Shown here in pieces: positions 33,535 to 45,490 of a stretch of 64,000 nt of DNA (the stretch's first letter is position 1; each line of letters begins with the position of its first letter). Below the pieces are notes generated by a model, which saw nothing but the letters and a program-made list of their open reading frames with translations, had not been told where the DNA came from and ran no database searches. The DNA comes from Trichobilharzia regenti. Lineage: Eukaryota; Platyhelminthes; Trematoda; Strigeidida; Schistosomatidae. The stretch spans positions 125,517,809 to 125,581,808 of the forward strand of contig OX235264.1 in NCBI GenBank assembly GCA_944472135.2, written 5' to 3'. The position numbers and the translations under genes are program-made.

Positions 33535-34862
33535 CTTAAGAATTTTACTATTATTCTTGTTATTCCCCTTTGGTTCCGAGTGGAATACAGACCTTCAACA
33601 GCGCAACTCCACTTTGTCCTATTCTCTGCTATCTTCTTAAGGCAGGTCCACAAATCGCCTATAATCTCTCATCTCCTTCTCCTCACAACACAGTCTCTTC
33701 CATATCACACTCCCAACTCGTCGTTTCCCTCACTCGGGTTCCACTAGATCCATGGCTTCGCATGCGATGTCATCCGACGGTCTCCTCAGTGTGTCCAGTC
33801 TATCTTCATTTACTCCTACATATTTGTTGAACAATAGATTCTTGATTGGTTTCTTGTCACTGATTCTTTCTCGCTGGCTATCTGATCTTCAATATGGATT
33901 CAGCGAAGGCAGCTCTTGTTGATAAATGTCTGCAGTTGGCTTTTGGAAATGTTTTCTCTGACCCGCTAGCCAAGTTTCTGACCCATATAGAAGAAGTGAC
34001 TGACTTAAAATTGATGTTGAAAATCCGAATTTTGTTCTTTATGCTGAGTGCAGAAGATTTCCAAACTGATTCTAGAGTGATGAAGGTCTGATCTTGCCTT
34101 TCCGATGCTGATAAGGACTTGGGCACTGCGAGCCGTAGTGTTGAAGCAGTTTCCAAATTACTTCGTGGCAGTCAACGCTATTGAAGGCTTTTTCGAAGTT
34201 GAGGTAGAGTGAGGTTTGACTGCCATTTTATGGTTTGTTCTGTGATGCCGACGCGTGCGTCGGTGGCACAGTGGTTAGGACTCTCGCCGATCATGCACAT
34301 GGTCCGGGGTTCGAGCCGACGCTGATGCACACCCGATATCTATGGTCGGCCTGTGGAATTTAGGCTACCGATATCCACGCTGAAAATTCCATACTTGTAC
34401 CAAAAATACAGTGTGGAATCAAGCTGTAATCAAAAATGAAAAAAGCTGTAATTTGATCAGCACACGATTTACCTTTCTTGAATCCAGCTTGTTCCAGTGG
34501 GTAGCGGAGTTCTGTATCAAGTGCATCCTTTATTCTCTCCGGGATGATTCAACTTATTATTTTACTTGACGTGGACAAGAGCATGATTCCACGCTAGTCA
34601 GTTCTTGCACAGGCCTAGGTTGTCTGTCAGCTTGACAAGGTATCCTTTCTTCCAATCGGCAGCTTTTTCTTCTTTCCAAACCTTTTTCAATAATGACGTG
34701 AGCAAATCTGCCGTAACCCCTGAGTCCGTTTTCAGTGCTTCGGGGGGGATTCTTTCTGGTCCCACTGCCTTCCCAACTGGCCTTCAGGAGGGTGATCTCA
34801 CTCAAAATTTCTGCTTTCGTTGTAGGATTAATGCCCACTGGCAGGCAGTTCTGTGCATGCTG
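33535..34862 (-). mobile_element. Degenerate RTE-A (-) with nested SINE
   Basis: Its 3' end (GGTTCCGAGTGGAATACAG plus an ATT-rich tail) is at the left. The frame at 34156-33878 reads FITLESVWKSSALSIKNKIR and IFNINFKSV, matching RTE-A FITLKSVWRSTALSIKNKIR. The frame at 34838-34557 starts GINPTTKAEIL, matching the pre-RT region. Many frameshifts. Confidence 0.8.
34256..34437 (+). repeat. S1 tRNA-derived SINE nested in RTE-A
   Basis: Complete S1 with head GTGCGTCGGTGGCACAGTGG and tail GGAATCAAGCTGTAATC. RTE-A remnants lie on both sides. Confidence 0.88.
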
Positions 34863-34864
34863 TT

Positions 34865-34978
34865 GGATCCAAGTTTTCCTCTTTACTTTTCCACTTTTGT
34901 GTGCTACATGCGGTGTTGTAACTTCAACTGGTGAACATATTTGTTAAGTTCTATGGTGAAACCCAGTCATTTGGTCAG
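34865..34978 (+). mobile_element. RTE-B 3'-UTR fragment
   Basis: TTTGTGTGCTACATGCGGTG, AACTTCAACTGGTGAACATA and AAGTTCTATGGTGAAA follow the family 3' end. Confidence 0.55.
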
Positions 34979-37300
34979 TAGGACGAACACACGTCATTTT
35001 TCATAGACGTAATCTTTTATTCTTATGGAACTTCCTTACATACACGTGGATTATCTTACACTACCCTGCATCATCGGTTAACTGCTTTACAAAATAAATT
35101 CATGCTTTTCTCAATGTCCTCTCTTTTCACATTTTATCGCATTGTATGCCCCAAACCAACCACTGCTTTCAGCAATTCTTTCCCAATAGAGTTCTCAGCA
35201 TTCATGTATTCTTTTCCAGATGCGATGGGCACTGGAGAAGAAGCAAACGAACGTTAAAAAATAAAATTACCATACATGTATGACCTGTGGGCAGCTCACT
35301 GTCATCGCGCCCAGAGGATGAGATTTACTAGTGGTTTAGCCACTAGGTTTTTAGCTTAGACTGCTCATGACCCCACTAAGGCGGAAGTGGGCTGTAGCCG
35401 TACATAATTCTTCAAAATTATCAGTCTACAGGTTTCCTAACTCAACAGACTGGGTGCTTACCTTCACCGATTAAGACGACTTATTGGGCTGAAGGTACGC
35501 GGTTAAGCCTCTTCGCCAATCATTGCGCTGTTATGTTACGGTAAGACACGACCTATAGCTGGTTTGGAAATCTTCATCATATAGCATTTCTGATCGCAAA
35601 ATGTCTCGTATTTTTGACGATTGACTTGTTGCCCTGATTTCCCTCTAGTTTCAGCAGAAACCTGCGTTTGTAGACGACGTATATCACATGAACGTGAAAG
35701 AACCATTATCTCTTAAGACGTCACTTTACATAAATGTAAGCTAAACCACTACAAGGCGTACACTAACATGGATAGCTCCAAGTGATGACGCGATAAACAA
35801 TGAAAACAAATGAAAACTGGTTTGGTTCCACATAACATGTATACTTTACATCACTTCATACACTGTTTTTCACAAGTAACATCATAGTTTTTTCTTCCCA
35901 GACTACCAGAATGGATTGGCACTTTATAACAACTGGTAGGAACCAAACGTAAAGCCGCATCCGTCCACATACGCCCTTTCATGTCACAAAAAACAATAAC
36001 TTCACGATAACTTGCTCCAACTCAACTAGGAAAAATATGCAAAACACAAAGAAAAATAAATGAATATTTAGCAACAAGATTTGTCGTTCTGATGATAGCA
36101 TTGAAATATAGAAGAGCCGCTAACTGGGAATTTCTATCAGATTAATAGTGCATATCAATGAAAGTTCATATGACACGCAATTAATTCATCACTAAATGAC
36201 AATTCGAATTTGCCTACTTACCCAGTGACATCTGAAAAGAGAAACAACAGATAAGAACCAATTTAGACAATCAGTCAGTGTGAAAGACCAATCACTAACC
36301 ATCTCATAAGACGTGTTATACACGCATCACATAGTACATATTCAACAAGACGAAAGCAATAAAAAACTATGATTTATCCTAGTCGAAAACTAACATGTTA
36401 ATAGCGCTTTGTATTCCACGGGAAGTCATCGAAACTCCTCTTCAGTATGCCCAGTCATTCAGTCTGAAGAGTCTATCATAAATGACAGTTATGTTAAAAA
36501 TACCACTAACTTACCATATAAATCCATCATTTTGTCTCCATCTCAACACCAGTCATTCAGAAAAACTAGACACCACTTACTTGTTGGCTAACAAAAGCCA
36601 GACTCAGACAATTCTCTCTCTCTCTTGTCTTCATGCATCCGTCAACACTGACTAACCATATCCACAAGAGTCCCAGCGAATCTCTCAACACTAACTACTT
36701 GAAACACTTACTAGCTAACTAAAAATCATCAGATCAAGCGTTAAATTTGACAGAGATCTAGGACGACCATATCTCACTCGTCCCCACTCTCTGAGTCACA
36801 GTAAGTCTACGCGAAAACCTAATACACAGTAAAATAAACCACTGGGGACACGCTACATCCGCATAAATACCCTCTCCTACATTCATACACCAAGACACTT
36901 CGTCCAATACACCATCACATCGCTTATAACTCGTCACAACAAGTAGTTTATTCACGGTGTCCAATCTCACACTCGCTCACAATCCCTCAACTAGCAAAAG
37001 TCTACTATTTCGTCCCCCCCCCACAACCATTTTATAACCCTGAAATGCAACACATGTTTCATCAAAAAATACCACGTGAAATCGAGCGCAATCTTAGTGG
37101 GCATACGAAAATACAACACACAATTCACGCTCCAACCAATTCTCAGAAGAATTTTTCTCGAGCACAGTAACCCCTTTGTATATGTTAGATAGAATTCAAC
37201 GACGGTCCAATTTAACTAATGGCGGTTACACTTATGCGCTTTCACTCAATGTTTCTTATACTCTCTTCATCGCATATATTTAGTTGATTAGTACGACGAC
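34979..37300. other. 2.3 kb without a recognised gene or repeat
   Basis: Short frames only. 36760-37020 is C-rich on +, ends in a C9 run, and could be an LTR or UTR of an unrecognised element. No second copy lies in the window. Confidence 0.4.
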
Positions 37301-37760
37301 TCAGTGAAACACTGCGCGTGCCGATGTATAAACCACGGTATATTTCAAACGCAAGCAATGCTTATGACTCGTTTATAAGTCTTTTTTCTAAGAGGCCGCA
37401 ATGGATAACGTCAATTAATGTAGCTCATTTAGCTGGAAGGGACCGACAAACTACAAACAAATTCATCAAGACAAACGAATCCTCTAAAATCCATTCACAG
37501 TGGCGTAGAAGCAATAACTCTCATATCTTGTGTGACCTGACTCTGTTCCTTACACCTCATTCATTCTGTGGCTTTCCACAGTCGCTAGTTTTATTGACTT
37601 CTTAGTCGTTGCTGTCAGCAACTAAAACTCAGTTTGGTGTGAGGTGATGTAACCCAGCTTTACAAATGGTCATAGATATTGCGACTGTCTCATTCTAGCT
37701 TCCTTTATCACCACACCCGCACACACTGTCAGGAAATCATGAGGCTAACTTCGTTCTCAA
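37301..37760. other. RPL38 downstream region
   Basis: A 95-codon + frame (37318-37605) has no recognisable family. Otherwise nothing seen. Lies between the unannotated stretch and the RPL38 poly(A) signal. Confidence 0.4.
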
Positions 37761-37764
37761 AGTA

Positions 37765-37770
37765 TTTATT
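37765..37770 (-). terminator. RPL38 poly(A) signal
   Basis: AATAAA on the minus strand, starting 14 nt after the RPL38 stop codon. Confidence 0.65.
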
Positions 37771-37783
37771 TGTTAATAGCACA

Positions 37784-37806
37784 TTACAGTTCTTTGACAG
37801 TCAGAT
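37784..37806 (-). CDS. RPL38: RPL38 exon 3
   Basis: A 23-nt exon after CTTCCTTTAG that supplies the end of NLTVKEL and TAA. The fit to the conserved VKEL terminus is the main reason for this model. Confidence 0.9.
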
Positions 37807-38076
37807 CTAAAGGAAGAGTCAAGATTAGCCAGTACTTCATTATAATTACTTGGAGGTAGTGAGCGTTTAATCTTTCCAACTTTTTCCTTTTCAACTACAA
37901 CAAGCGTGTATAAAAATCGGCTGCAGCGAATTTTAAATTTGACATTGTCTTTATTCTCTTTGATTTTAACGGCTACAAAAGTTATCATTATGATTAGGTT
38001 TGAATGGCTTACACTTGGCATCTGCCCGTTGCGTCATGTGCAGAAATTCTTTTATGTTGTCCACCTGTCGAGGCAT
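37784..38076 (-). CDS. RPL38: 60S ribosomal protein L38 (eL38), three exons with tiny introns
   Basis: Coding exons, minus strand: 38076-38013, 37972-37850, 37806-37784. They join in phase to 69 codons plus TAA. The start reads [20 protein letters not shown], the middle [20 protein letters not shown], the end IKRSLPPNLTVKEL. Animal eL38 is 70 aa with MPRKIEEIKDFL, NVKFKVRCSRYLYTLV and SLPPGLAVKELK, so start, length and end all fit. It is a structural protein of the large cytosolic ribosomal subunit. Both introns are GT-AG, 40 and 43 nt. Intron 2 has no in-frame stop, so an unspliced reading gives a false tail ending CQRTVMCY. The gene converges with NUP35. Confidence 0.95.
37850..37972 (-). 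CDS. RPL38: RPL38 exon 2
   Basis: Follows CTTTTGTAG and ends CCTCCAA|GTAATT. It holds the basic core of the protein. Confidence 0.93.
38013..38076 (-). CDS. RPL38: RPL38 exon 1
   Basis: Codes for residues 1-21 plus one base; donor GCCAAGT|GTAAGC. Six nt of 5' UTR precede the ATG after an acceptor TTTTATTTCAG. Confidence 0.93.
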
Positions 38077-38260
38077 CTTTGGCTGAAATAAAAGTCAAAG
38101 AATACAGTTTGTTAAGTAAATTCACTCAAGTTCCAAGCGGTTTCTCTTACCACAATGAAAACTTTGATGGATTCTAGTGTAATGTCAAACGAGCCGTGTT
38201 TCAAATATTCTCATATGCATGAGAAATTGCGCGACCGCAAAACACGTCAGTATGGCTTTT
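38077..38260 (-). promoter_or_regulatory. RPL38: RPL38 5' UTR with a short intron
   Basis: The acceptor CAG at 38085-38083 lies 6 nt before the ATG. A donor TTGTG|GTAAGA sits at 38151/38150, which would make a 68-nt 5'-UTR intron. A trans-splice acceptor is the alternative. Confidence 0.55.
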
Positions 38261-38481
38261 TAATTTTTTATTACCGTCATTCGATGACCAAGCTGTCTAC
38301 ATAATTCCATATAGTCCGACAAACTTGTCTTTCCTTCGTCCAAGAGATACTCCAACTCAATTGGATGTCCATATATTCAAGTCGTAATTCAAACTCCACT
38401 ACTAGTTCATTGTGTACCGGATGAAATCAAGCAGAGGTTGTCAATTTCTGAATGGGATTTCGACAATATCACTTAATACAC

Positions 38482-38502
38482 ATCCTAACCCTAACCCAAC
38501 CC
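38482..38502. repeat. Short telomere-like repeat
   Basis: CATCCTAACCCTAACCCAACC: about three imperfect CCCTAA units just upstream of the RTE-A copy. Too short to mean more than a chance or small interstitial repeat. Confidence 0.4.
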
Positions 38503-38552
38503 AAAAAGTTGCTTCTCTCTAAACTTTACTTAATGTAATCATTCCTTTCTCA

Positions 38553-41500
38553 GGCGTGAGGCTAGCAACCCCACCCTGTAAACAAAATTGCTACAGAAAC
38601 TTCAGCAAAATGAACCTCTTTGCACCAAAAGAAAAAGTCTGTGTAGGAACATGGAACGTCCGAACTATGTACGAGACTGGAAAGCTGCCCAGATCGCCAA
38701 CGAGATGAAAAGATACGGAATACAAGTGCTGGGAATATGTGAGAGCAGATGGAATGGGAGTGGACTCACCAAATTGTCAACAGGTGAGTCAGTGATCTAC
38801 TCCGGTCACCCAGAAGATAACCACACGCACACCGAGGGCGTGGCTATCATGATGTCACCAACGGCAACGAAAGCCCTGATACAATGGGAGGCGATTTCGT
38901 CCAGGATAATGACCGCCAGGTTCAACTCCAAAGGAAGGAAAGTGTCAATCATACAATGTTATGCACCCACAAACAACGCAGACCTCGAAAAGAAAGAAGA
39001 ATTCTACAGGCAACTACAGGCAACAATGGACAATACTCCAGCTGGCGACATGAAAATACTAATGGGAGACATGAACGCCAAACTGGGACCAGACAATACA
39101 GGAAGGGAACTCATCATGGGTAGAGAAGCTCTAGGAGAAATGAATGAAAACGGAGAACTCTTCGCCGACTTCTGCGCCTTCAACGAACTGGTGATTGGTG
39201 GCAGTGTATACAAGCACAAAGATATCCACAAGGCTACATGGGTGTCACCAGACGGGCAAACCAAAAACCAAATCGACTTCATCTCAATCTCAAGGAAGTG
39301 GAGGCGCAGCCTACTGGACACAAAAGCAAGAAGAGGAGCAGACGTTGGCTCAGACCACTATCTCGTACAAGGGACAATCCAAATCAAATTAAAAGCTTTC
39401 AGGGAATCAGGAGCTGCAGATAGACCACAAGCCAAGTTCAACACTCAAAAGCTGAAGGACCAGGCTACAAAGGACATCTTCATTGCAAGCATAAAGGACA
39501 AAGCCGAGACACAAATCAACACCAGCGAAAAGGTCAGCGTGGAAAAGCACTGGAACAACTTGAAAACGGTGTGGAGCCAAACCTGCATAGAAATTCTAGG
39601 CAGAAAAAAGAGACAGGACAAACAGTGGCTCACTACGGACACTTGGAAACTAATAGAAGAGAGAAGGACAGTGAAGCAAAAGATTATCCAGTGCACTGAC
39701 GAGCAACAAAAACAGGAGCTGAATGCAAGCTACAATACACTGAACAAAAGAGTGAAGAAGAGTGCCAGGGAAGACAAAAGAAAATATTATGAAACCATGG
39801 CAAACGAAGCAGAACAAGCTGCAGGCAAAGGAGACCTCGCCACACTCTACCAAACAACTAGGCACCTTTCGGGCAAACGTTCGACACAGATTAAGCCAAT
39901 AAAGGACGACAATGGAAAGTCAATCACCAAAGAGGTGGAACAGAGAAAGCACTGGGTTGAACACTTCAAAAGACTTCTAAATCGTCCGCCACCTACAACA
40001 CGTCCAGCAATACCAACAACGGAAGCAGAACTACCAGTGAACACTGACCCCCCGACGAAATCAGAAGTCCTGAATGCAATCAAGATGCTTAAAGCTGGGA
40101 AAACACCGGGACCAGATGGAATCCCAGCAGAGGCTTTGAAAATAGACCCAGAGACAACAGCGGACTTGATGACACCACTGCTGGAGAAGGTGTGGAAAGA
40201 GGGCAAAGTACCCGAGGATTGGAAGAACGGATACTTATTCAAACTTCCAAAGAAAGGAGACTTAAGTCAATGTAAAAACTGGCGTGGAATTATGCTTCTG
40301 TCCATTCCAAGCAAGATACTAAGTCGCATCATCCTGGAGAGAATCAAACAAGCCCTAGATGAAAAACTTCGTCCGGAACAGGCTGGATTCAGGAGAAACA
40401 AATCATGTATTGATCAAATCGCCACTCTACGGATCATCATTGAACAAAGCTTGGAATGGCAGTCACCTCTCTATCTCAACTTCATCGACTTTGAAAAGGC
40501 CTTCGACAGCGTCGATCGAGAGGTCATTTGGAAACTACTTCGCTACTACGGGGTCCCATCGACAATTATACATCTCATCCAACAGTTATACGACAATGCT
40601 GCATGCCAAGTAATCCACAACGGGAAACTTACGGAAGCCTTCGAAGTGAGGACGGGAGTGAGGCAAGGCTGTCTACTATCACCAATGATCTTCCTGATTG
40701 CAATTGATTGGATAATGCGACAGACAACGGCAACCAACGAGGGAACAGGCATAAAATGGACTGACACAAAAGACTTGGAGGATCTGGATTTCGCCGATGA
40801 TATATGTCTGATTTCCCATAAACTGGAAGATATGCAAGTGAAAAGTAACAAGTTGGCAGAAGAAGCATCAAAGATAGGACTTCACGTGAACATAGATAAA
40901 ACAGAGATGATGAAGATTCCTAGCCAACATCAACAGCAACAACAACAGACAACAATCAGCATAAATGGGAAGAACCTGAAAGAAACAACCTCCTTCACCT
41001 ACCTGGGAAGCATCGTCTCAACTACAGGCGGAACTGACGAGGACATCAAAGCCAGAATCGGAAAAGCAAGACAAGCTTTCATTACTCTCAAATCTGTGTG
41101 GAGGTCAACAGCACTCAGCATCAAAAATAAGATCCGGATTTTCAACTCCAATGTGAAGTCAGTGCTACTATACGGATCAGAGACTTGGCGAGTCATAAAG
41201 AGCATCTCAAACAAACTTCAAACCTTCATTAACAGCTGTCTCCGCTCAATACTCAAGATCAGATGGCCAGAAAAGATCAGCAACAGGGATCTCTGGGAGC
41301 GAACCAATCAGGAACCGATTGTGAAACAAATAGGCAGAAAGAAATGGAGATGGATTGGCCATACGCTGAGGAAACCATCAAGTGACATCACTAGACAAGC
41401 CCTCGAGTGGAACCCGAAAGGGAGGCGGCGAGTTGGTCGTCAGTGCAAGGGTGACTTGGAGGAGGTCATGCGAGGAGGAGATGAAAGCATGTGGACAGAC

Positions 41501-41612
41501 CTGGAGCAGGGTGAAAAAGTTGTCAGAAAACCGAAGTCAATGGAGGTGCGCAGCTGAAGCCCTATGTTCCTCTAGGAACTAAAGGATACAATAATAATAA
41601 TAATAATAATAA
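38553..41612 (+). mobile_element. Near-full-length RTE-A non-LTR retrotransposon
   Basis: A 5' leader (GGCGTGAGGCTAGCAACCCC region), EN-RT coding region, GCCCTATGTTCCTCTAGGAA end and (AAT)n tail. EN and RT motifs and the tail are those of the RTE clade, to which the schistosome SR2/SjR2 elements belong; the exact name was not checked. The 5' boundary is approximate and no target duplication was found. Confidence 0.85.
38610..41557 (+). pseudogene. RTE-A endonuclease-reverse transcriptase with two frameshifts
   Basis: Endonuclease: the first block (VCVGTWNVRTMYETGK) starts at the ATG at 38610. One base is missing at about 38684, so the long open frame (AAQIANEMKRYGIQVLGICE onward) is in another frame; it runs open only because it reads upstream through non-native codons. 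MGDMNAKLG and the GSDHY block follow, then the linker. RT has GPDGIPAEALK, NWRGIMLLSIPSK, QAGFRRNKSCIDQ, IDFEKAFDSVDRE, RQGCLLSP and FADD at about 735-738. The C-terminus has KKWRWIGHTLRKP. After GRRRVGR, at about 41442, a 4-nt insertion relative to 12145 shifts the last ~45 codons. The correct frame resumes at 41382-41582. All catalytic residues are present but the copy cannot make the whole protein. Confidence 0.88.
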
Positions 41613-41639
41613 CATAATTTTTGACGCCAGGATTCGGTT

Positions 41640-41895
41640 CTAGCAAACACTCAACCTTCCGAGCATCCAACACCTCCCTGAATGGGATATAGACACAGGT
41701 CCTCCATCCCTAACTGAGGTTACTAAAGCTGTCACCAATCTGAAACTAGGCAAAGCAGCGGGACCTGATGGAATGACTCCAGAGGTATTTAAGTACGGTA
41801 GAGACAGCTTACTGTCTGCATTAACTGAGGTACTAGGCAGCGTCTGGGAATCAGAAGAAGTCCCATCGGGTTGGTGTAAGTCACTGATTATTATT
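41640..41895 (+). mobile_element. RTE-B fragment (+), start of RT
   Basis: TGAATGGGATATAGACACAG, AGCAGCGGGACCTGATGGAA (AGPDG motif) and TTGGTGTAAGTCACTGATTA match 9710-9925 of the RTE-B copy. Confidence 0.75.
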
Positions 41896-42004
41896 ATTGA
41901 CTCGTAGGTTAAAATTAGTTTAGAATGGTTGTAAGCTTGGGATTGTAGGACTGTGTACTTATAAGTTCACTATAGTCCAACCACACGTAAGTTTGCTAGA
42001 CTGT

Positions 42005-43351
42005 CTCTGTCTGTCTGTTTTCGACATAGAACTTTTCACAAATGTGCGGAAGTTCAAGTCGCCACACTCCGTGTAGCACGCGAAGCAAGAGAAGAAAGTA
42101 CAAGAAAAGCATAATAGAAACAGTGAGCAGAGGTGTGAGACAAAGGAGTAATAAAGAAATACAAAACAGTTTCATTGAAGATCATAAGTCACAGGGAGTG
42201 GATGCATCTGTGCCACTGAGAACGGTTTTGAGCCATATCACCAACTGTTTTCAACCATAGATTTTTACCGTCCCGAGGACCCCAGCCTGGAAGCCATTCT
42301 ACACCTTCCTACGTGGCTTAGACTAACTGTTGTGGATTTCATTGACTGATGCCAAGTTTTTGTTTGACCGCCGCTAGCTTTTTTCCAGCCTGACCCTATA
42401 TCCGCTAACATAGCTCGTCGAGGGAGGCGATGGCTTGGCATACGTAACACATGTCCTAACCATCTCAGTCTTTGTAACTTCACGACTTCGTCGATTGATT
42501 TCCCCTGTTTACCTAGAACTCTACGCCTAACCTCCATGTTGCTCACCTTATTATGCCACTTTACACGGGAAATAGAGCACAGGCACCTATGATCAAAGCC
42601 AGCTAGTCTTTTCATGTCTTCCACTCTCAGTGGTTAGGTCTCACAACCATAAAGGAGGACGGAGCGGACTGATGAGCAGTACACCCGCCCTTTGGTCGAT
42701 AGTCGAACATCTCGTCTACGCCAGAGTCGGCGTAAACTAACAAATGCGAAACGAGCCCCTTGTATTCGTGCTGAGATTTCGTCAGAGATCAGCCCGTTGG
42801 GGCTGATGGTACTTCCCAAATAAGTGAAGCGGTCAACGTGCTCTACCACTTCACTTCCTATTTTTAAACTAGGCGTCGATGTAGTCCAGTCAGTCCTGTA
42901 ACTTCATCTTGCATTTGGCGGGAGCGAATCGCATGCCAAACATTCGTAGACTGCGGCTCAAGGTGTTTAGAAGACTCTGCATTTCGTCAGCGTCTTCACC
43001 TAGAAGGACTATATCGTCTGTATATTCCAAGTCAACGAGATTATTCCCCGGTAGCAAGTCAATCCCTGAGTCGCTGAAGTCACTTAGGGTTAAGTCCATT
43101 AACACATCTATGATGAAGTTGAATAGAAAAGGGGATAATGGGCATCCTTGACGGACACCACTGGTCGTCATCAGTTCAGATGACAGCTCGCCATAAGCCC
43201 TCACCTGGCTGTATGAGTACGAGTAGAGTGCCTTAATCAGTGCAATATATTTTCTCGGAATTCCCTTTACAGCCAAGCATCTCCAGAGAACTTCTCGATT
43301 GACAGAGTCGAATGCCGCCTTTAGGTCAAGAAATATAATGACTGTTGGACG
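42005..43351 (-). mobile_element. 5'-truncated RTE-B (-) with RT palm and 3' UTR
   Basis: From CGGCGTCCAACAGTC near 43350 to the terminal CTGTCTGTCTG at 42010. It shares long stretches with 28539-29273 at very high identity. The coding parts are described below. Confidence 0.85.
42265..42849 (-). pseudogene. RTE-B C-terminal region, split by a stop
   Basis: 42849-42634 reads VEHVDRFTYLGSTISPNGLI and ARFAFVSLRRLWRRRDVRLS. After GCET a stop replaces the Trp seen at 29150. 42624-42265 continues EDMKRLAGFDHRCLCSISRV and RLRWLGHVLRMPSHRLPRRA. Confidence 0.8.
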
Positions 43352-43522
43352 CCGGTAGGAATCCAAAATGAAGTCCCGTCTCCTACTTCGGTATGATAAA
43401 TGAGATCTCATCTCGAGATTTAAATACTCCATCTTCTTATCATAAGGTTTCGAACGGCGACAAATGTTTGTGCAGATCACTACATTAACTAGCTGTAACC
43501 AATAATGTTCGCATATCACCAC
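42890..43522 (-). pseudogene. RTE-B RT palm fragment
   Basis: RRPTVIIFLDLKAAFDSVNR (motif A), GVRQGCPLSPFLFNFIIDVL, LVDLEYTDDIVLLGEDADEM (YTDD instead of YADD) and RMFGMRFAPAKCK. The first ~57 residues come from sequence outside the element. The frame ends early because of a short insertion near 42890. Confidence 0.85.
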
Positions 43523-44181
43523 TCATAATATAAAACAAAAACAACTCTACGAAAAACATGTGACAACCTACCGGATATCTCTACAGTCAGTTATCACTTG
43601 TTCCTACCGGCCTCCTTGATATACTCGAGTTTAAGAAAACAAACAGAAATTGAAGGTCTGGAATGTGTTTCCGCATGTCCAGTTATTCTCTTCCTTTCAT
43701 TAGTCGGACGCTTTAATATGCAGTCATTTTGACGTTTCGTGTGCTTACATCTGTTTATATCAATTTATTGCACTAGAAAATTAGAGTTTACATGGCAGCA
43801 GCTTAAATAGCTTTCAAAGATTTGTGGGAACCACTAACTGAGTGGTTTGGCGAAGTGGATTAGATATTGCTGTTGCTTAACATTTTATTATAAAGTGTAG
43901 TTTTCCACGAGTGGTGAAATGTAATTTGAATGGTTTCTTCAGGAAAGGAGGGTGGCAATTTCCATCTTGTGAACTAAATTCAGCTTTTGTCGTGTGAATC
44001 ACATCAGAAGCTTTTCGGTTTAATCTAACTGACTTAATTCACTGAAGAATTGCCCTTCTGTTCACTCTGCATTTTGTGTGTGGTTTAACTTCATTCTGTG
44101 TTTGGATACATAAATACTACAGATATATGTACATACATGCAGAAAAAAGTCCGTAATTTGTCAAAAACTTACGTCGACATA
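43352..44181. other. No feature recognised
   Basis: AT-rich sequence between RTE-B and the BEL-B element. No coding or repeat match seen in the window. Confidence 0.4.
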
Positions 44182-44538
44182 TAACAGCCACGTACCCTAA
44201 ACCGATAATGCCCAGCTCTTGCTACGCTGGGCCTCACGCTCATCCTCCTTGCTTCTCAGAAACGCTTAGTACGAACGGACAAAAAACCAGAACACAGGTT
44301 GGCGACTCGAGAATTCTTTATTCTAACACCAACATATAGCTAACCTTACAACTAAGGTCTGTGAACAAATATTACAATAATAAATCACAATATTACTTCT
44401 GACGGTTTGTCCAGACTTCTTTCTGAACAGCCACCGATGAGACGATGACTGGAGTATTGATGCCTATGCGAAAATTAGGGAAGTTGGGTTTGAGCAAACA
44501 ACCGTGAATTGATCGTTCAATCTTCAACTACATTGACA
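44182..44538 (-). repeat. BEL-B 3' LTR
   Basis: Matches 51808-52164 almost exactly except for the outer ~45 bases, where several changes cluster and the terminal TGTCAG has become TAACAG. A polypurine-like TGCCGGGGAG precedes it on minus. Confidence 0.8.
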
Positions 44539-45490
44539 CTCCCCGGCAAAAAAGGATCCAACCACTTTTTCCATCACGACCAATACACGTTGACTTGGAT
44601 GCCATTGCGAGAACCCGGGTCACACGGACAGAGCTGAAATGGAAAACAAACAGAAAAGCCAACACTCCACAAGCATACCCACAGCACAATCTCACACATC
44701 GATGAAGACCTGCGCCTCCAGTTAAAGGCATCCTCTTGCAACACAATCGCCACTTGCTAGAATGACTCTTGCAGAATGCAACGTGACCATAGCACCACCT
44801 CACGATACTCTACGCACATCCTCTTATCTACTTACTACCAATTACCACTGCAATCGCTTGTCCCTCATTCTGCCTCAGTTCTAGTAGTGGTGACGAATGC
44901 GAGCCTCAGTCGTTTACACTCTTTCTCCCCGGCGTGTCGGACCGCAGCTAACAATTATCTCCGTGTGCATTTCATTCTCACCAATAGCCTAGCCTCCCCG
45001 GCGTATACGCCCCATCTGCTGTCCTTAACATCAATCTATTCATTCATGGATGTAGAAGAGTGGACACAACTTCAGAAGTAATCACGACGAAAATTTTAAC
45101 AAAATTATGCAACAAAAGCAGGGTACGAAAACAACCAGCAAACACAATGAATCCAAAATACACCGATTGATATGACACACCACACGTATATACAAACAGC
45201 ACAAACAAACTCGCAGATCGTGTCTCGATGGAATTCCTTTGAAGAATTGCAGGACTTACACCAGTACGCCTACAACACTTCACAGGTTGACGATTGTAAG
45301 TTGTGGAATGTCCGGACACAAACAGAATTACCAACAGCTAGATGACAGATGATATCAATTCAGTATATACAATATGAATATATGTACAAAATCACACACC
45401 GAGCATTTTTGACTGCTCATTGATGCGCTACCCTTTGAAGAACTGTAGGACTTACAGCAGTACGCCTACAACCCTTCTCAGGTTGACGCC

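Noticed and set aside
37773..38021. An eL38 protein with a 20-residue novel C-terminus
   Set aside because: The tail is unspliced intron 2. A GTAATT donor and CTTTAG acceptor restore the conserved NLTVKEL ending and normal length.
38482..38502. Interstitial telomere
   Set aside because: Only about three imperfect CCCTAA units; too short.
39004..40871. Minus-strand frames within RTE-A
   Set aside because: Shadows of the plus-strand RT; they repeat identically in the 11.3-11.9 kb copy because the sense code is shared.
38588..41557. A 989-codon intact RTE-A protein starting at CTG
   Set aside because: The native start is the ATG at 38610 in another frame. The apparent intactness hides a 1-nt loss at about 38684 and a 4-nt gain at about 41442.
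41640..43351. A single RTE-B copy with twin-priming inversion
   Set aside because: The plus fragment lies on the 3' side of the minus copy, opposite to what twin priming produces. Two insertions or a rearrangement fit better.
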